Below the pieces are notes generated by a model. It was not told the origin of the DNA, did not search any database, and saw nothing but the letters and a program-made list of their open reading frames with translations. A DNA stretch of 40,431 nucleotides from Selenomonadaceae bacterium. GTDB lineage: Bacteria; Bacillota; Negativicutes; Selenomonadales; Selenomonadaceae. This document shows positions 24,851 to 33,775 of the stretch, piece after piece. The stretch covers positions 1 through 40,431 of the forward strand of contig JAGBMX010000153.1 in NCBI GenBank assembly GCA_017634675.1, in the 5' to 3' direction. The translations under genes were made by a program, and so were the position numbers. The stretch's first letter is position 1, and the number at the start of each line of letters is the position of its first letter.

Positions 24851-26065
24851 ATGAAAAAGATTATATGCTATCATGAGCCGGCAAAGTTGTGGAGCAAAGA
24901 AAATTATCACTGTTATGAAAGTCATCGTAATGCAGCGGAACAACTAAAAGGTTATTTTGAAAGATACGGGTATCCCGTATTTGTGTGTGACGCAGGAAAT
25001 TGGAAAGACAAAAAAACGGCGTTGGAGCTATTAGATCGTGGTGATGTTTATTTTTCGTTGGGTACGAATGCCGCAGGCTTAGATTTATACACGGATGACG
25101 GTGAAGGGATATATGAAAAGTATGATGTGCCCCACATTGTTATCATGGCAGATCATCCATATCTGGACAGCGGAAATTTCTTTATGAACCGTTTTAGAAA
25201 CGTAAGGTGCAATAATTTGTTTGTTCAGATACCAAATGGAATGAATGATATGAAATGTCTCGCATTTGAAGAATTGAAAAGCAAGATAAAAGTTGGCTTT
25301 CTGGCAAGGTGGGGATTGAGTATCGAGGAATTCGATGATGAACATACTCGGGATATTGAAGTGCTGCATACGGGACGACTATATGAAAATGCTTCACCGA
25401 TAAGAGTTTGGAATCATATGGAATTGTCGGAGTCTATCAAAACTATTATGAACGATGTCGCAGATTACCTAGAATGTAAAGCGGTATCGGTCTATGATGG
25501 TTTCGAGCACATTTTGTCCGCTTACTACATGAAGGATTATATAAGAGGATTATATCCATATTTCCGATATATGCTTTTATACATCATGAAGTGGCGGCGG
25601 ATAAAATTAGTTGATACATTAGTGAAATCTGGTGTACATCTAACGATGTGTGATAATTCGTGGAAATCGTATAAAGACGCTAAAAAGATGACAATTCTTG
25701 GGACACAGTACAAAGAGACACTTGCCCTGTATAAGAGAGCAAAGATATTGGTGGCTGATGTTGCGGGGTTTAACGACTATACTCATGCAAGAATTTTGGA
25801 TGCTGCAAGGTATGGAACAGCCGTAATCAGTGAATACAGTTCGTGGATGGATAAATATTTTTTCACTCCGGGAGCCATGAAAGGATTTCACTGGGACGAA
25901 GTGAACGAACTGCCTTCAACTATAGAGCATCTACTGACAAATGACGATGCTCGGATTGCTATGACAAAAAAGACATATAACATTATTAAAGAAAATTTTA
26001 CGGTAGAACAGTTCGTAAAAAATATGGTGACGAGGGTCGATTTGTATTTGCTCAGTCAAAAATAG
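24851..26065 (+). CDS. Glycosyltransferase (CgeB/GT4-like, GT-B fold)
   Basis: This is a 404-residue protein. Its C-terminal half has the GT-B donor-domain pattern of CgeB-like transferases: LYKRAKILVADVAGFND near residue 293, then ARILDAARYGTAVISE near 315 and a closing helix (KTYNIIKENFTVEQFVKNM). The N-terminal half shows a Rossmann-like ICYHEPAKLWSKEN start and an HIVIMADHPY segment near 95. It probably adds one sugar to the glycan in the cytoplasm. The ATG at 24851 follows AAAGGCGG. It lacks the recurrent extra domain. A 131-base gap precedes it, with no clear promoter or terminator. Confidence 0.7.
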   Translation: MKKIICYHEPAKLWSKENYHCYESHRNAAEQLKGYFERYGYPVFVCDAGNWKDKKTALELLDRGDVYFSLGTNAAGLDLYTDDGEGIYEKYDVPHIVIMADHPYLDSGNFFMNRFRNVRCNNLFVQIPNGMNDMKCLAFEELKSKIKVGFLARWGLSIEEFDDEHTRDIEVLHTGRLYENASPIRVWNHMELSESIKTIMNDVADYLECKAVSVYDGFEHILSAYYMKDYIRGLYPYFRYMLLYIMKWRRIKLVDTLVKSGVHLTMCDNSWKSYKDAKKMTILGTQYKETLALYKRAKILVADVAGFNDYTHARILDAARYGTAVISEYSSWMDKYFFTPGAMKGFHWDEVNELPSTIEHLLTNDDARIAMTKKTYNIIKENFTVEQFVKNMVTRVDLYLLSQK

Positions 26066-26083
26066 TCAGGAGAAGGAAATAAG

Positions 26084-27298
26084 ATGAAAATGGGTATTTC
26101 AGTCATCATAAGCGAACTTCCGGGTACAGAGCTTGACATTCTGGACTCATCGATTCGCTCTGTGGCGCATCAGTCAGTTCCGGTTGACGAAATTATCGTG
26201 CTGGGACATTCCTGTAGTGCAGACATTGATAAAAGAGTCTACGAACTACAAAGAGAAGGTATAAATATTCGATATGATACCGGCTTCGTTGGAAACAGCG
26301 TAAGTAAAAAAGTATACGGAGCAAACTTGGCGAGAAACGAGTGGATAGCCTTCCTTAACGCGGATGATGTATGGCTCTGTGATAAAATCGAGCATCAGAT
26401 GAAGGCAGTGCAATCAAGAAAATATAGGCGCGATATATGCGTTGTGACAAGTTATTATACGGGATATATACGCGCTGATGTCCCCGGAGCGGTGGATACC
26501 GAGATGGAAGCTTCATGTCATTGGGAACAGAAATCAGTGGATGAACTGGTCGCAAGCTACGAGCCCCATGTGTTTTCCGGCATACTGTTGTCAAAAAATT
26601 TTTTTCTAAACTTAGTAGAAGATTACAATATACAAAGTGATTGGCAGCTGTACCGATCAATTGTGGAACATGGAAGGATTACTTGCTTGGATTATGCGTA
26701 CTATATCCATAAGATGATTGAATTGTTGGAGTATAAAAAATACAAAATACAAGAATTTTGCGATACTTCGACGCAGATGAAAGAACTTATCGTTGCAAAA
26801 TATGGTCTTGCTTTTTGGAATGAACGCATAAAAAAAGCAATCAAAGAAATAGGTTGCAATGAATATATGGACGGATTTTTACGATTGTTCGCAATGTTCG
26901 ATTTCGGAGATGTAGAGAAAGGATCTGCAAAGGAAACATCTGATATTGATGAATATGTATGTAGAAAGGAAATTGAGCGTTTGATCCTATTCTGCGACAC
27001 ACATAGGAGGATAGGATGTTATGGCGCAGGCGACTTTGGAAGAAAAATTCTGAAACGACTGGGGAAGGATGGCAGGAAGAATGTAACCTGTGTTATCGTT
27101 TCGGATTCGCACAAAAGTAAGGACGAATTACTTGGAATTAGAATTTTTGAACGTTCTGATGTAGACTTGGATACGTTGGACGGGATTATTCTAGCCATGA
27201 GTCTGACTTTGTTCCCGACAATGATGACAGATCTACGCAGAGAGTATAATGGAGAGATTTATACGATAACAGACTCTGTAGCTTATTCTTTAGACTAA
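26084..27298 (+). CDS. GT2-like glycosyltransferase with C-terminal Rossmann-like domain
   Basis: Residues 1-about 210 are a GT-A glycosyltransferase of family 2: ISVIISELPG start, SSIRSVAHQS, the GANLARNEWIAFLNADD stretch (near 75-93) with the metal-binding ADD, and DWQLYRSIVEHG near 186. Residues about 305-400 are the recurrent domain (IGCYGAGDFGRKI, CVIVSDSHKSK, DGIILAMS). AGGAGAAGGAA precedes the ATG, 18 bases after the previous stop. It probably extends the surface glycan; donor and acceptor are unknown. It is the last gene before the HEPN/hicAB insertion region. Confidence 0.82.
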   Translation: MKMGISVIISELPGTELDILDSSIRSVAHQSVPVDEIIVLGHSCSADIDKRVYELQREGINIRYDTGFVGNSVSKKVYGANLARNEWIAFLNADDVWLCDKIEHQMKAVQSRKYRRDICVVTSYYTGYIRADVPGAVDTEMEASCHWEQKSVDELVASYEPHVFSGILLSKNFFLNLVEDYNIQSDWQLYRSIVEHGRITCLDYAYYIHKMIELLEYKKYKIQEFCDTSTQMKELIVAKYGLAFWNERIKKAIKEIGCNEYMDGFLRLFAMFDFGDVEKGSAKETSDIDEYVCRKEIERLILFCDTHRRIGCYGAGDFGRKILKRLGKDGRKNVTCVIVSDSHKSKDELLGIRIFERSDVDLDTLDGIILAMSLTLFPTMMTDLRREYNGEIYTITDSVAYSLD

Positions 27299-27394
27299 TC
27301 AACGTCATTCGGTGTATGGAACAGGTAAGGCGCATCTGGGATTACAAACATATTTTTTTCGTTTGATATTTTCGTGGATGCAAGCGGTAGATGA

Positions 27395-27811
27395 TTTCAA
27401 TTTATAAGGAATTTTCTCATATGTTTTTATGTTGAGTCAGAAAAGAGAGGTAAATTTATTTATACTGCCTCTGACGTTTTTCAAAAAAGTCAACTATTTG
27501 ATGCGTCGTTACGACGAGTTTTGGCTAAAAATACATATCAATCACCCAAAAGTGTAGAAGATGTTATGTCTATGATTGGAATTCGTAGGATATGGACAAG
27601 GGTCGGTAGGGTAAACAATTTAAATTCCGATACAGCCAGAAACAAGCTTGCGGTAATTGTGAATAGAAGAAACAAGATTGCTCATGAAGCTGATTATAAT
27701 CCTGTTTTGGGATGTTTTACGGCTTTAAGTAAAGAAGATGTAATGGATGTGCGAAACTATCTTTGTTCCATAGTGGATGTAATAGAGGAAAATTTGGAAC
27801 GACAACAATGA
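27395..27811 (+). pseudogene. HEPN-domain protein fragment lacking an N-terminus
   Basis: An open frame from 27395 to the stop at 27811 has no ATG; the first usable codon is a TTG at 27521. The encoded segment (FIYTASDVFQKSQLFDASLR, later RRNKIAHEAD, then helical NYLCSIVDVIEENL) looks like the C-terminal helices of a HEPN domain, with the R-x4-H motif (RNKIAH) that marks HEPN ribonucleases. HEPN proteins often serve as toxins or RNA-defence effectors. The missing start and the lack of a ribosome site suggest a 5'-truncated remnant, beside a toxin-antitoxin pair. The flanking gaps (27299-27394, 27812-27950) show nothing clear. Confidence 0.5.
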
Positions 27812-27950
27812 TTTATGACAAATTGTGTAAACCAAACAAAATTTTCACAGATAAAATTTTTCTCATTACCGACGAACAAGTTCGTTTGGCAACGCAATAT
27901 AAAAAATTAAATTATTGGATATTGGTTCAATGTTAACAAACGAATGTCGA

Positions 27951-28298
27951 TTATCTGTAAACAGCGGCCAGTTTTTCTTTTACCGCTTCTTCGATGAAAC
28001 TGTTCAAACTTCGCTCGTGGGTTATGGCGTATATAGCCGCTTGACGATGGATGTCACGATCCTTGAAGCGTACGTTCAGGCAACCCTTGTAGGCAATTTC
28101 CGGCGCAATGTTTTCAGATTCGCATAGCGCCAAATAATCGTCGACGGCATCGTGGAAATCGGCGACGAGTTCTGCGGCGGTGGCGCCTTCGTAAGATATA
28201 AGCGAACGAATCCCTTGCACTTTTCCGTAGAAAAGACCGTCCTGTTCGGAAAATTCAACAGTGCCGATATAACCTTTATATTTCATAATGTTATTCAT
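27951..28298 (-). CDS. hicB: HicB-family antitoxin
   Basis: This 115-residue protein has the partial-RNase-H HicB fold (MKYKGYIGTVEFSEQDGLFY, then GATAAELVADFHDAVDDY) and a C-terminal ribbon-helix-helix/Arc-like segment (RQAAIYAITHERSLNSFIEE) that binds operator DNA. It neutralises HicA and probably represses the pair. Its ATG overlaps the hicA stop (ATGA), with AGGAGGG upstream inside hicA, so translation is coupled. The pair runs against the surrounding sugar genes. Confidence 0.92.
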   Translation of the reverse strand: MNNIMKYKGYIGTVEFSEQDGLFYGKVQGIRSLISYEGATAAELVADFHDAVDDYLALCESENIAPEIAYKGCLNVRFKDRDIHRQAAIYAITHERSLNSFIEEAVKEKLAAVYR

Positions 28299-28552
28299 AA
28301 GAGTCCCTCCTGTTCTAATTGCGAGAGCAACAAATCAACTTGGTACGCCAAAAGTTCTTTTCGCGGGTGGGGCTTGTGAAGCAATATCTTGGTGTGGCGC
28401 TCGCCATTTAAAAAGGCAATGCGCGAACCGCTGGTTTTTCCTTTATTGAATTTTTTATATCCTAGATATCCTAGTAGCGATTCAGTATCTTCAAATGTGA
28501 AATCTTTTGGCCTTGACTTCAGTTTCTTTATAAGTTTATCCTTTTTCCCCAT
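28295..28552 (-). CDS. hicA: HicA-family toxin (mRNA interferase)
   Basis: HicA toxins cut mRNA in the cell. This 85-residue product has the dsRBD-like HicA fold: a short N-terminal helix (KLIKKLKSRPKDF), LGYLGYKK, GSRIAFLN, and the catalytic His in HKPHPRKEL near the end. I chose the ATG at 28552 because AAGGTG lies about 8 bases upstream; a second ATG two codons earlier (28558) sits too close. The hicA-hicB order is standard. Confidence 0.9.
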   Translation of the reverse strand: MGKKDKLIKKLKSRPKDFTFEDTESLLGYLGYKKFNKGKTSGSRIAFLNGERHTKILLHKPHPRKELLAYQVDLLLSQLEQEGLL

Positions 28553-28602
28553 ACACATCACCTTACCTTTGAGCATAAGTTTATCATAAATGTTTATGTT
28601 TA

Positions 28603-28620
28603 GCAACTACAAATAGTTGC
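28603..28620. promoter_or_regulatory. Perfect inverted repeat upstream of hicA, likely operator
   Basis: GCAACTA at 28603-28609 and TAGTTGC at 28614-28620 form a perfect 7-base dyad with a 4-base spacer, 50 bases upstream of the hicA start. A ribbon-helix-helix HicB would bind such a dyad. A related half-site (TTTAGCAACTGCAAACAACT) occurs near 40185-40205 in unrelated intergenic DNA, so the motif may instead be part of a dispersed element. The rest of the 28607-28764 gap holds a 9-base hairpin (28648-28669) with no downstream T run. Confidence 0.4.
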
Positions 28621-28764
28621 ATTGGTTATGTGGATAAGAAATGCAGTTTTTTCTTCCGGCGAAGAAAAAGGTATTTTAATGCACATTTTTTCACCGTCAC
28701 TAAAAATATGTTATTAGAAATAATGTTTATTGAAAAATGATTATCCGAACGCGAGGGGATTAAT

Positions 28765-29805
28765 ATGACGTTAAAAGAACGATTGATTGTTTCTCAAGGC
28801 GAAGAGAAATCGTTAAAAAATTTTGTTCATGAATGCACAAATGTATATTTGTACGGTGCCGGAAATGTAGCAATGCAAGTTGCTTCTTATCTGAAGAGGC
28901 TGAACTTGAATTGGGATGGATTTATTGTCACAGATAATAAGGAAGAAGACAAATATTTATTGGGCAAGCGTATCTGGACGGTAGGCGATGTCGCACTCGA
29001 AAATAATGACGGAATCATCATAGCCGTTGGACGGAAGCTTCTTGACGAAATAAAGAAATCAATTAAGTCGCATTATCCTAATGCAAAAATCCTCTATTTG
29101 GAAAAATTTTCCAATCTAAGGCAGGGAAAAGAATACGCATCAGATTATGAGGCGATGCCAACAGGTTTTTTCGGACAATTTAATGACCTGAACGACATAG
29201 GCAAGAAGTTTTCAACAGATAAGTGCAGCAAATTCCATGATTATCTAAGAAGATATGAATTATTTCTTCAATACTACAAGGATAAGAATTTTAATCTGTT
29301 GGAGTTGGGCGTATTTCGCGGCGAAAGTTTAGCTACTTGGAACGGATCTGTGGGAGGCTATTTTAAAAAAGCGCATATCATCGGAGTCGATGTGGATGAA
29401 AATTGTCGGCAGTACAGTTCCGTTGCTGAAGTTATATTGACAGATTTAAGTGCAGAAGAAAACATTCTTTCATTAAAAGAAACTAAACCTTCAATTATTA
29501 TAGACGATGCCTCGCATTTTTGGAGCCATCAGATTATGGCATTGTTTTTGCTTTGGGATTGTTTGCCAAGTGGTGGAATATATATAGTAGAAGACATAGA
29601 AACATCGTTCCCCAATGCCGGATTTTACGGGTACGATGATGCTGTGATTAGCGCCTATGATGTTTGCAGTCAAATTGCTGAGGTCGCTACCAGTGGGTCT
29701 AAACTGCGACAGCATAGTGATTTTGCAGACGAAATAAATAAAATAGGATTTGAGGTAGATATGGCGGTATTCATCAAGGGCAGCTGCTTACTGATAAAAA
29801 AATAG
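28765..29805 (+). CDS. Rossmann-like domain plus O-methyltransferase-like domain (copy 2)
   Basis: This 346-residue paralogue of the gene at 18820 has the same layout: recurrent domain at about 22-120 (VYLYGAGNVAMQV, GFIVTDNKEED, DGIIIAVGR) and methyltransferase at about 145-346 (FSTDKCSKFHDYL, LLELGVFRGES, GVDVDE, IIDDASHFWSHQ, IYIVEDIETS). The C-terminal 200 residues are almost identical to copy 1; the N-terminal domain is more divergent, as are synonymous sites, so the duplication is not recent. GAGGGG precedes the ATG. It restarts the sugar locus after the hicAB insertion. It may methylate a different position or acceptor from copy 1. Confidence 0.8.
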   Translation: MTLKERLIVSQGEEKSLKNFVHECTNVYLYGAGNVAMQVASYLKRLNLNWDGFIVTDNKEEDKYLLGKRIWTVGDVALENNDGIIIAVGRKLLDEIKKSIKSHYPNAKILYLEKFSNLRQGKEYASDYEAMPTGFFGQFNDLNDIGKKFSTDKCSKFHDYLRRYELFLQYYKDKNFNLLELGVFRGESLATWNGSVGGYFKKAHIIGVDVDENCRQYSSVAEVILTDLSAEENILSLKETKPSIIIDDASHFWSHQIMALFLLWDCLPSGGIYIVEDIETSFPNAGFYGYDDAVISAYDVCSQIAEVATSGSKLRQHSDFADEINKIGFEVDMAVFIKGSCLLIKK

Positions 29806-29826
29806 ACGAATCGAATGAGGTGCAAT

Positions 29827-31107
29827 ATGCTTAGTGTCATTGTTCCGGTATACAATGTAGAAAAATATTTGCAACGATGTGTAGATTCTATACTGAATCA
29901 AACCTATTCTGACTTAGAAATCATCCTTGTGGATGATGGTTCGACAGATCGTTCCGGCGAAATTTGTGATATATACGAGAAGCAAGATATGAGGGTAACG
30001 GTAATTCATAAGAAAAACGAAGGTCCTAACATTGCTCGCTTTACAGCATTAAAAATGGCTTCTGGGGAATACATAACATTTGTTGATAGCGACGATTACA
30101 TTGATGAAAAAATGTATGAGGATATGATGGCTTTGTTTTCGGTCTGTAATGGTGATGTTGATATCGTTGTCGGCGGGTATGTTTTAGAGAATACGAATGG
30201 CAATATAGAGCATCCGTTTGTTCATACAGATGAGCGTAAATTTAATTCTAATGAAGCTCTGTATAGAATGTTTGAAAATAAATTTTTTAATTGGAGTATG
30301 TCTGACAAGATTTATCGGCGAGTGTTATTTAATCAACATGATTATTTAGGTAAAGGACCGGTTTCCTACGGAGATGATACCTATACGAATTATATGATTT
30401 TCGCAATATCCAAACAAATTGCTTTTGTTCCGTTATATGCTTATCATTATTGCATACGAGAGGACAGTTTGATGCATCAAGGTATCAATAAGAATTATTT
30501 TGGATATTTAGATGTGTACATGAACATTATTCAAGCTGAAAGAAATAAGAAAGAATCATTATCATGCTTGCCGTTTATCGTGCGATTAATGCTTTCTTAT
30601 TATTGGAGATGTTTTTCGTATATGCAGAAAAACTGCAACTTATATAAACATGAAATAGAGTTTTATAGGAAATCAATGATTGAGTATTTATCAATTATCG
30701 AATTGTCTGCCGCGGGTATTGAACAATATCAAGTGGATAAACTGTTACTTTCTTGTAGTGAATGGATCGAATTGAAAAGGCGTAGAAATCAGATTATCAA
30801 AGATTTTAAGAAAACCATAAATAGAATTTACATATACGGGGCGGGAGAACTTGCGGGAGAACTCGCAGATGAATTGGAACAAGCTGGAATTTTGTTTCAT
30901 GGTTTTTGTGTCACCAAGGAACAACGAACTCAATACAAAGGAAAAGAAGTATTTTGCATTAATCATACATCATTGGAAAAAGAAAACGTTGGATTCTTGC
31001 TTGCAATGCGAAAGAAATATGAAGAAGATGTTGCCGCTATGCTGAAAGATATGGGATATTCACATATCTTGCCGGTCGGAAAATACAGCGCATTGTATTT
31101 TGTTTAA
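29827..31107 (+). CDS. GT2 family glycosyltransferase with C-terminal Rossmann-like domain
   Basis: This is a 426-residue protein. Residues 1-about 240 form a typical GT-A family 2 enzyme: VIVPVYNVEKYLQRCVDSIL, LVDDGSTD near 35-42 and the metal-binding FVDSDDYID near 86-94. Residues about 250-325 are helical. Residues about 331-426 are the recurrent domain (IYIYGAGELAGEL, GFCVTKEQRTQ, VGFLLAMRKKYEEDV). GAGG lies 6 bases before the ATG at 29827; an ATG at 29815 in the same frame has no such site. It starts 22 bases after the methyltransferase gene. Confidence 0.88.
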   Translation: MLSVIVPVYNVEKYLQRCVDSILNQTYSDLEIILVDDGSTDRSGEICDIYEKQDMRVTVIHKKNEGPNIARFTALKMASGEYITFVDSDDYIDEKMYEDMMALFSVCNGDVDIVVGGYVLENTNGNIEHPFVHTDERKFNSNEALYRMFENKFFNWSMSDKIYRRVLFNQHDYLGKGPVSYGDDTYTNYMIFAISKQIAFVPLYAYHYCIREDSLMHQGINKNYFGYLDVYMNIIQAERNKKESLSCLPFIVRLMLSYYWRCFSYMQKNCNLYKHEIEFYRKSMIEYLSIIELSAAGIEQYQVDKLLLSCSEWIELKRRRNQIIKDFKKTINRIYIYGAGELAGELADELEQAGILFHGFCVTKEQRTQYKGKEVFCINHTSLEKENVGFLLAMRKKYEEDVAAMLKDMGYSHILPVGKYSALYFV

Positions 31108-31165
31108 AAGACGGTCATCGGATAAACCCGCTTGTGTCATATGTGATTTGTTATGAGGTAATATC

Positions 31166-32272
31166 ATGAGTTGTCTTATTCTCGTTCCTATTTATCAATC
31201 GCACTTGTCGGAAGATGAAAAATTGACGCTAGATAGAGTGTGTCATATTATGGACAAGCATCCTGTTTCATTCTTAGCGCCGGAACATATGCGCGGTTTT
31301 TTGACAGGCAAAGGTTATGACGCTGTATACGTTCCCGATGGATGTATGAACAGCCGATTGTCGTACAACAGACTTTTTTTGGATGCGGATTTTTATTTGA
31401 AATTCGAAGATTATGAATATATCCTCGTATGTCAACTGGATGTATTTGTGTTTCACGATAAATTGGATGAATTTTGCGGTTTGGGCTACGATTACATAGG
31501 AGCGCCTTCTGTTTTGCGTCGTAACGACTGCGGGATGTATGAACTTTACGGCGGTAACGGCGGTTTTTCACTCCGTAAGGTGAAAGGCATCAGAAAATTG
31601 TTGATGAATCACGCTGAAGAAGTAGCTTCATGGACAGGACTTGAAGACGAGTATTTCTCATATTGTGGAGAACAATATGAGAATGAATTTTGCGTTGCTC
31701 CTTTCCATATTGCAAAGACTTTTGCTTTTGACAGGTTTGCGCGTTATATGTATCGTGCAAATAACTTTGAGTTGCCTATGGCAAAGCATGCATGGTTGAT
31801 TTACGATGTTGCGTTCACACAGACGTTGCTAGATGATGCGGGCATATCTTTGAAAATTATGAGAGATATGTCTCAAAGTTTGGAACAAGCATTACTTGAA
31901 TTGCACCAATTCTTGGCTACAAAAGATATTATATATATATATGGAGCCGGTATGTGGGGAACAGATTTGGGTTATTATCTTGAAACTTTAGATATTGGTA
32001 TAGACGGCTACATTATATCGGATGGTCAAAAGAAAAAAGATTTATGTTGCAATAGATATACGGTGTCATATTTGTCGCAAATTGCCAATTTCTCCGATAG
32101 AACGGGAGTTATCGTGGCTATAAGCAGACGATTTATTGATGAGCAAGAGTACAGTGGCATTGTGAATACGTTGCAAAATCATGGAGCCGCTAGCATACTG
32201 TTTATGGACGCTGTTTTATACAATGCAATCGGTGAAAAGCTACTTGAGCAAAGATGGGGTGACAATAAATGA
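31166..32272 (+). CDS. DUF5672-type glycosyltransferase with C-terminal Rossmann-like domain
   Basis: Residues 1-about 235 resemble DUF5672 proteins, predicted glycosyltransferases found in surface-sugar loci: LILVPIYQSHLSEDEK at the start, ILVCQLDVFVF near 90 with a possible DXD-like acid, YDYIGAPSV, then YGGNGGFSLRKV near 128 and a GLEDEYFSYCGEQ acidic stretch. Residues about 252-355 are the recurrent domain (IYIYGAGMWGTDL, GYIISDGQKKKD, GVIVAISRRF). GAGG precedes the ATG. Its stop overlaps the next start as ATGA, so it is coupled to the cytidylyltransferase-like gene. Confidence 0.75.
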   Translation: MSCLILVPIYQSHLSEDEKLTLDRVCHIMDKHPVSFLAPEHMRGFLTGKGYDAVYVPDGCMNSRLSYNRLFLDADFYLKFEDYEYILVCQLDVFVFHDKLDEFCGLGYDYIGAPSVLRRNDCGMYELYGGNGGFSLRKVKGIRKLLMNHAEEVASWTGLEDEYFSYCGEQYENEFCVAPFHIAKTFAFDRFARYMYRANNFELPMAKHAWLIYDVAFTQTLLDDAGISLKIMRDMSQSLEQALLELHQFLATKDIIYIYGAGMWGTDLGYYLETLDIGIDGYIISDGQKKKDLCCNRYTVSYLSQIANFSDRTGVIVAISRRFIDEQEYSGIVNTLQNHGAASILFMDAVLYNAIGEKLLEQRWGDNK

Positions 32273-32982
32273 ACGCAATAATAATGGCAGCGGGAGTAGG
32301 AAGCCGTATATCCAGGCATGTGGACAAACCTAAGTGTCTGCTTGAAGTCGAAGGAAAATCAATTCTGCGGCGAACTGCGGAGATGTTGATTAGGAATGAA
32401 TTTCAACCCATTGTGGTAACAGGATATCAGCATCAGCAGCTAAAAGAAAATTTGGCGGGTCTAGATATACCCCTTTTACAAAATCCTTTTTTTCGCGTAA
32501 CAAACAGTTTGGGATCCCTTTGGTTTGCAAAAGATTATATTCATCAAGATGAAACCTTGTTCTTAATGAACGCAGACGTTTTTTGGGAACAGGATATTAT
32601 GGACATTCTGTTAAACGAGGAAAAAGACGCTGTGCTATTGGCGGATTCTTCTCTTTCACGCCTTCAGAACGGGGATTATTTCTTTGGCTGCGATGGGGAA
32701 AAGATTGTTAAATACGGGAAAGAATTGGCGAGAAGCATACGCACTCACGAGTATGTTGGAATAGGAAAAGTAGAGCCGTCCTTTTTACCGTATTTTATGA
32801 AAAAAATGAACCAACTAATCGAAGAAGAACATTACGATTATTGGTGGGAAAACATTTTATATAGCTGTAGCGAGGAGCGGGACGTATATATCCGCGATAT
32901 TGCGGGGCATTTCTGGGCTGAGGTAGACTATATCGAGGATTATGAGCGCATTATGGAATATCTCTGGAAAAGAAAGAAGTAA
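32269..32982 (+). CDS. Phosphocholine-cytidylyltransferase-like nucleotidyltransferase (LicC-like)
   Basis: This 237-residue nucleotidyltransferase has MAAGVGSR near residues 6-13, then DKPKCLLEVEGKSIL. The LFLMNADVFW segment near 101-110 supplies a metal-binding Asp, and HFWAEVDYIEDYER near 220 is a C-terminal segment shared with LicC and related CDP-choline or NDP-sugar synthases. It may activate phosphocholine or a related phospho-alcohol with CTP, but a sugar-phosphate substrate is also possible. It overlaps the previous gene by 4 bases. A LicD-family gene lies 2.5 kb downstream, which supports a phosphocholine or phospho-alditol role. Confidence 0.72.
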   Translation: MNAIIMAAGVGSRISRHVDKPKCLLEVEGKSILRRTAEMLIRNEFQPIVVTGYQHQQLKENLAGLDIPLLQNPFFRVTNSLGSLWFAKDYIHQDETLFLMNADVFWEQDIMDILLNEEKDAVLLADSSLSRLQNGDYFFGCDGEKIVKYGKELARSIRTHEYVGIGKVEPSFLPYFMKKMNQLIEEEHYDYWWENILYSCSEERDVYIRDIAGHFWAEVDYIEDYERIMEYLWKRKK

Positions 32983-33037
32983 TTTTTAACAGGACATAAT
33001 TTTCATAATGGGAAGTTCTTAAAAAGGCGTGACAAAT

Positions 33038-33754
33038 GTGAATATTGCATTGATATTTGCCGGTGGAACAGGGCGGCGCATGAATACCAGATCCAAACCA
33101 AAACAATTTTTGGAATTGCATGGTAAGCCGATTATTATTTACACGTTAGAGCACTTCCAAAATCATCCGTTGGTAGGCGGTATCGTTGTGGTTTGTGTAG
33201 AGGGCTGGATAGAAACTCTGCGAAAGTTATTGAAGGACTATGGAATTTCCAAAGTAAGGTCGGTTGTCCCGGGTGGCGCTACAGGTCATGATTCTATTTA
33301 TCTGGGACTGAATGATATGAAAGCCTTTGCTTGCCCCGATGATATAGTGCTTATCCATGACGGCGTTCGCCCGTTGATTACATCAGAATTGATAACACAG
33401 AATATTCAAACCGCCAAAATGTTGGGAAATGCCATAACTGTAGAAGGAGTGCGGGAAAGCGTTGTTAGGAGTTCTAACGGCGCTAAAATTGACGATGTAC
33501 CGCCAAGAGATGATATGTATATAGCAAAGGCGCCGCAAACTTTCTTTTTTCGAGATATTTTTTCAGCATATCAAAGAGGGCAAGAGGATGGATTCAAATC
33601 CATCGATTCGGCTCATCTGTGTCATAAATACGGCATACCGTTGCATATGGTCAAAAGTACTCAAAATAACATGAAAATCACAGATCCTGCCGATTATTAC
33701 ATTTTGCGAGCGTTATATGATGCCATGGAAAATGAGCAGATTTGGGGATTATGA
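33038..33754 (+). CDS. TarI/IspD-like cytidylyltransferase
   Basis: This 238-residue enzyme of the IspD/TarI family has IFAGGTGRRM (CTP loop), SKPKQFLELHGKPII, VLIHDGVRPL near 110 and ITDPADYYIL near the end. IspD acts on methylerythritol phosphate and TarI on ribitol-5-phosphate. The setting beside an epimerase/reductase and a LicD gene favours the TarI-type role, making a CDP-alditol for the glycan. I chose the GTG at 33038 because AAAAAGGCG is about 8 bases away; the in-frame GTG at 33029 sits too close to it. Confidence 0.78.
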   Translation: MNIALIFAGGTGRRMNTRSKPKQFLELHGKPIIIYTLEHFQNHPLVGGIVVVCVEGWIETLRKLLKDYGISKVRSVVPGGATGHDSIYLGLNDMKAFACPDDIVLIHDGVRPLITSELITQNIQTAKMLGNAITVEGVRESVVRSSNGAKIDDVPPRDDMYIAKAPQTFFFRDIFSAYQRGQEDGFKSIDSAHLCHKYGIPLHMVKSTQNNMKITDPADYYILRALYDAMENEQIWGL

Positions 33755-33775
33755 CGGATAAGGTGCAGAGAAACA

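Noticed and set aside
28603..28669. CRISPR-like or terminator structure in the hicA/methyltransferase gap
   Set aside because: Only single dyads are present, with no repeated spacing, and no T run follows the stem at 28648-28669.
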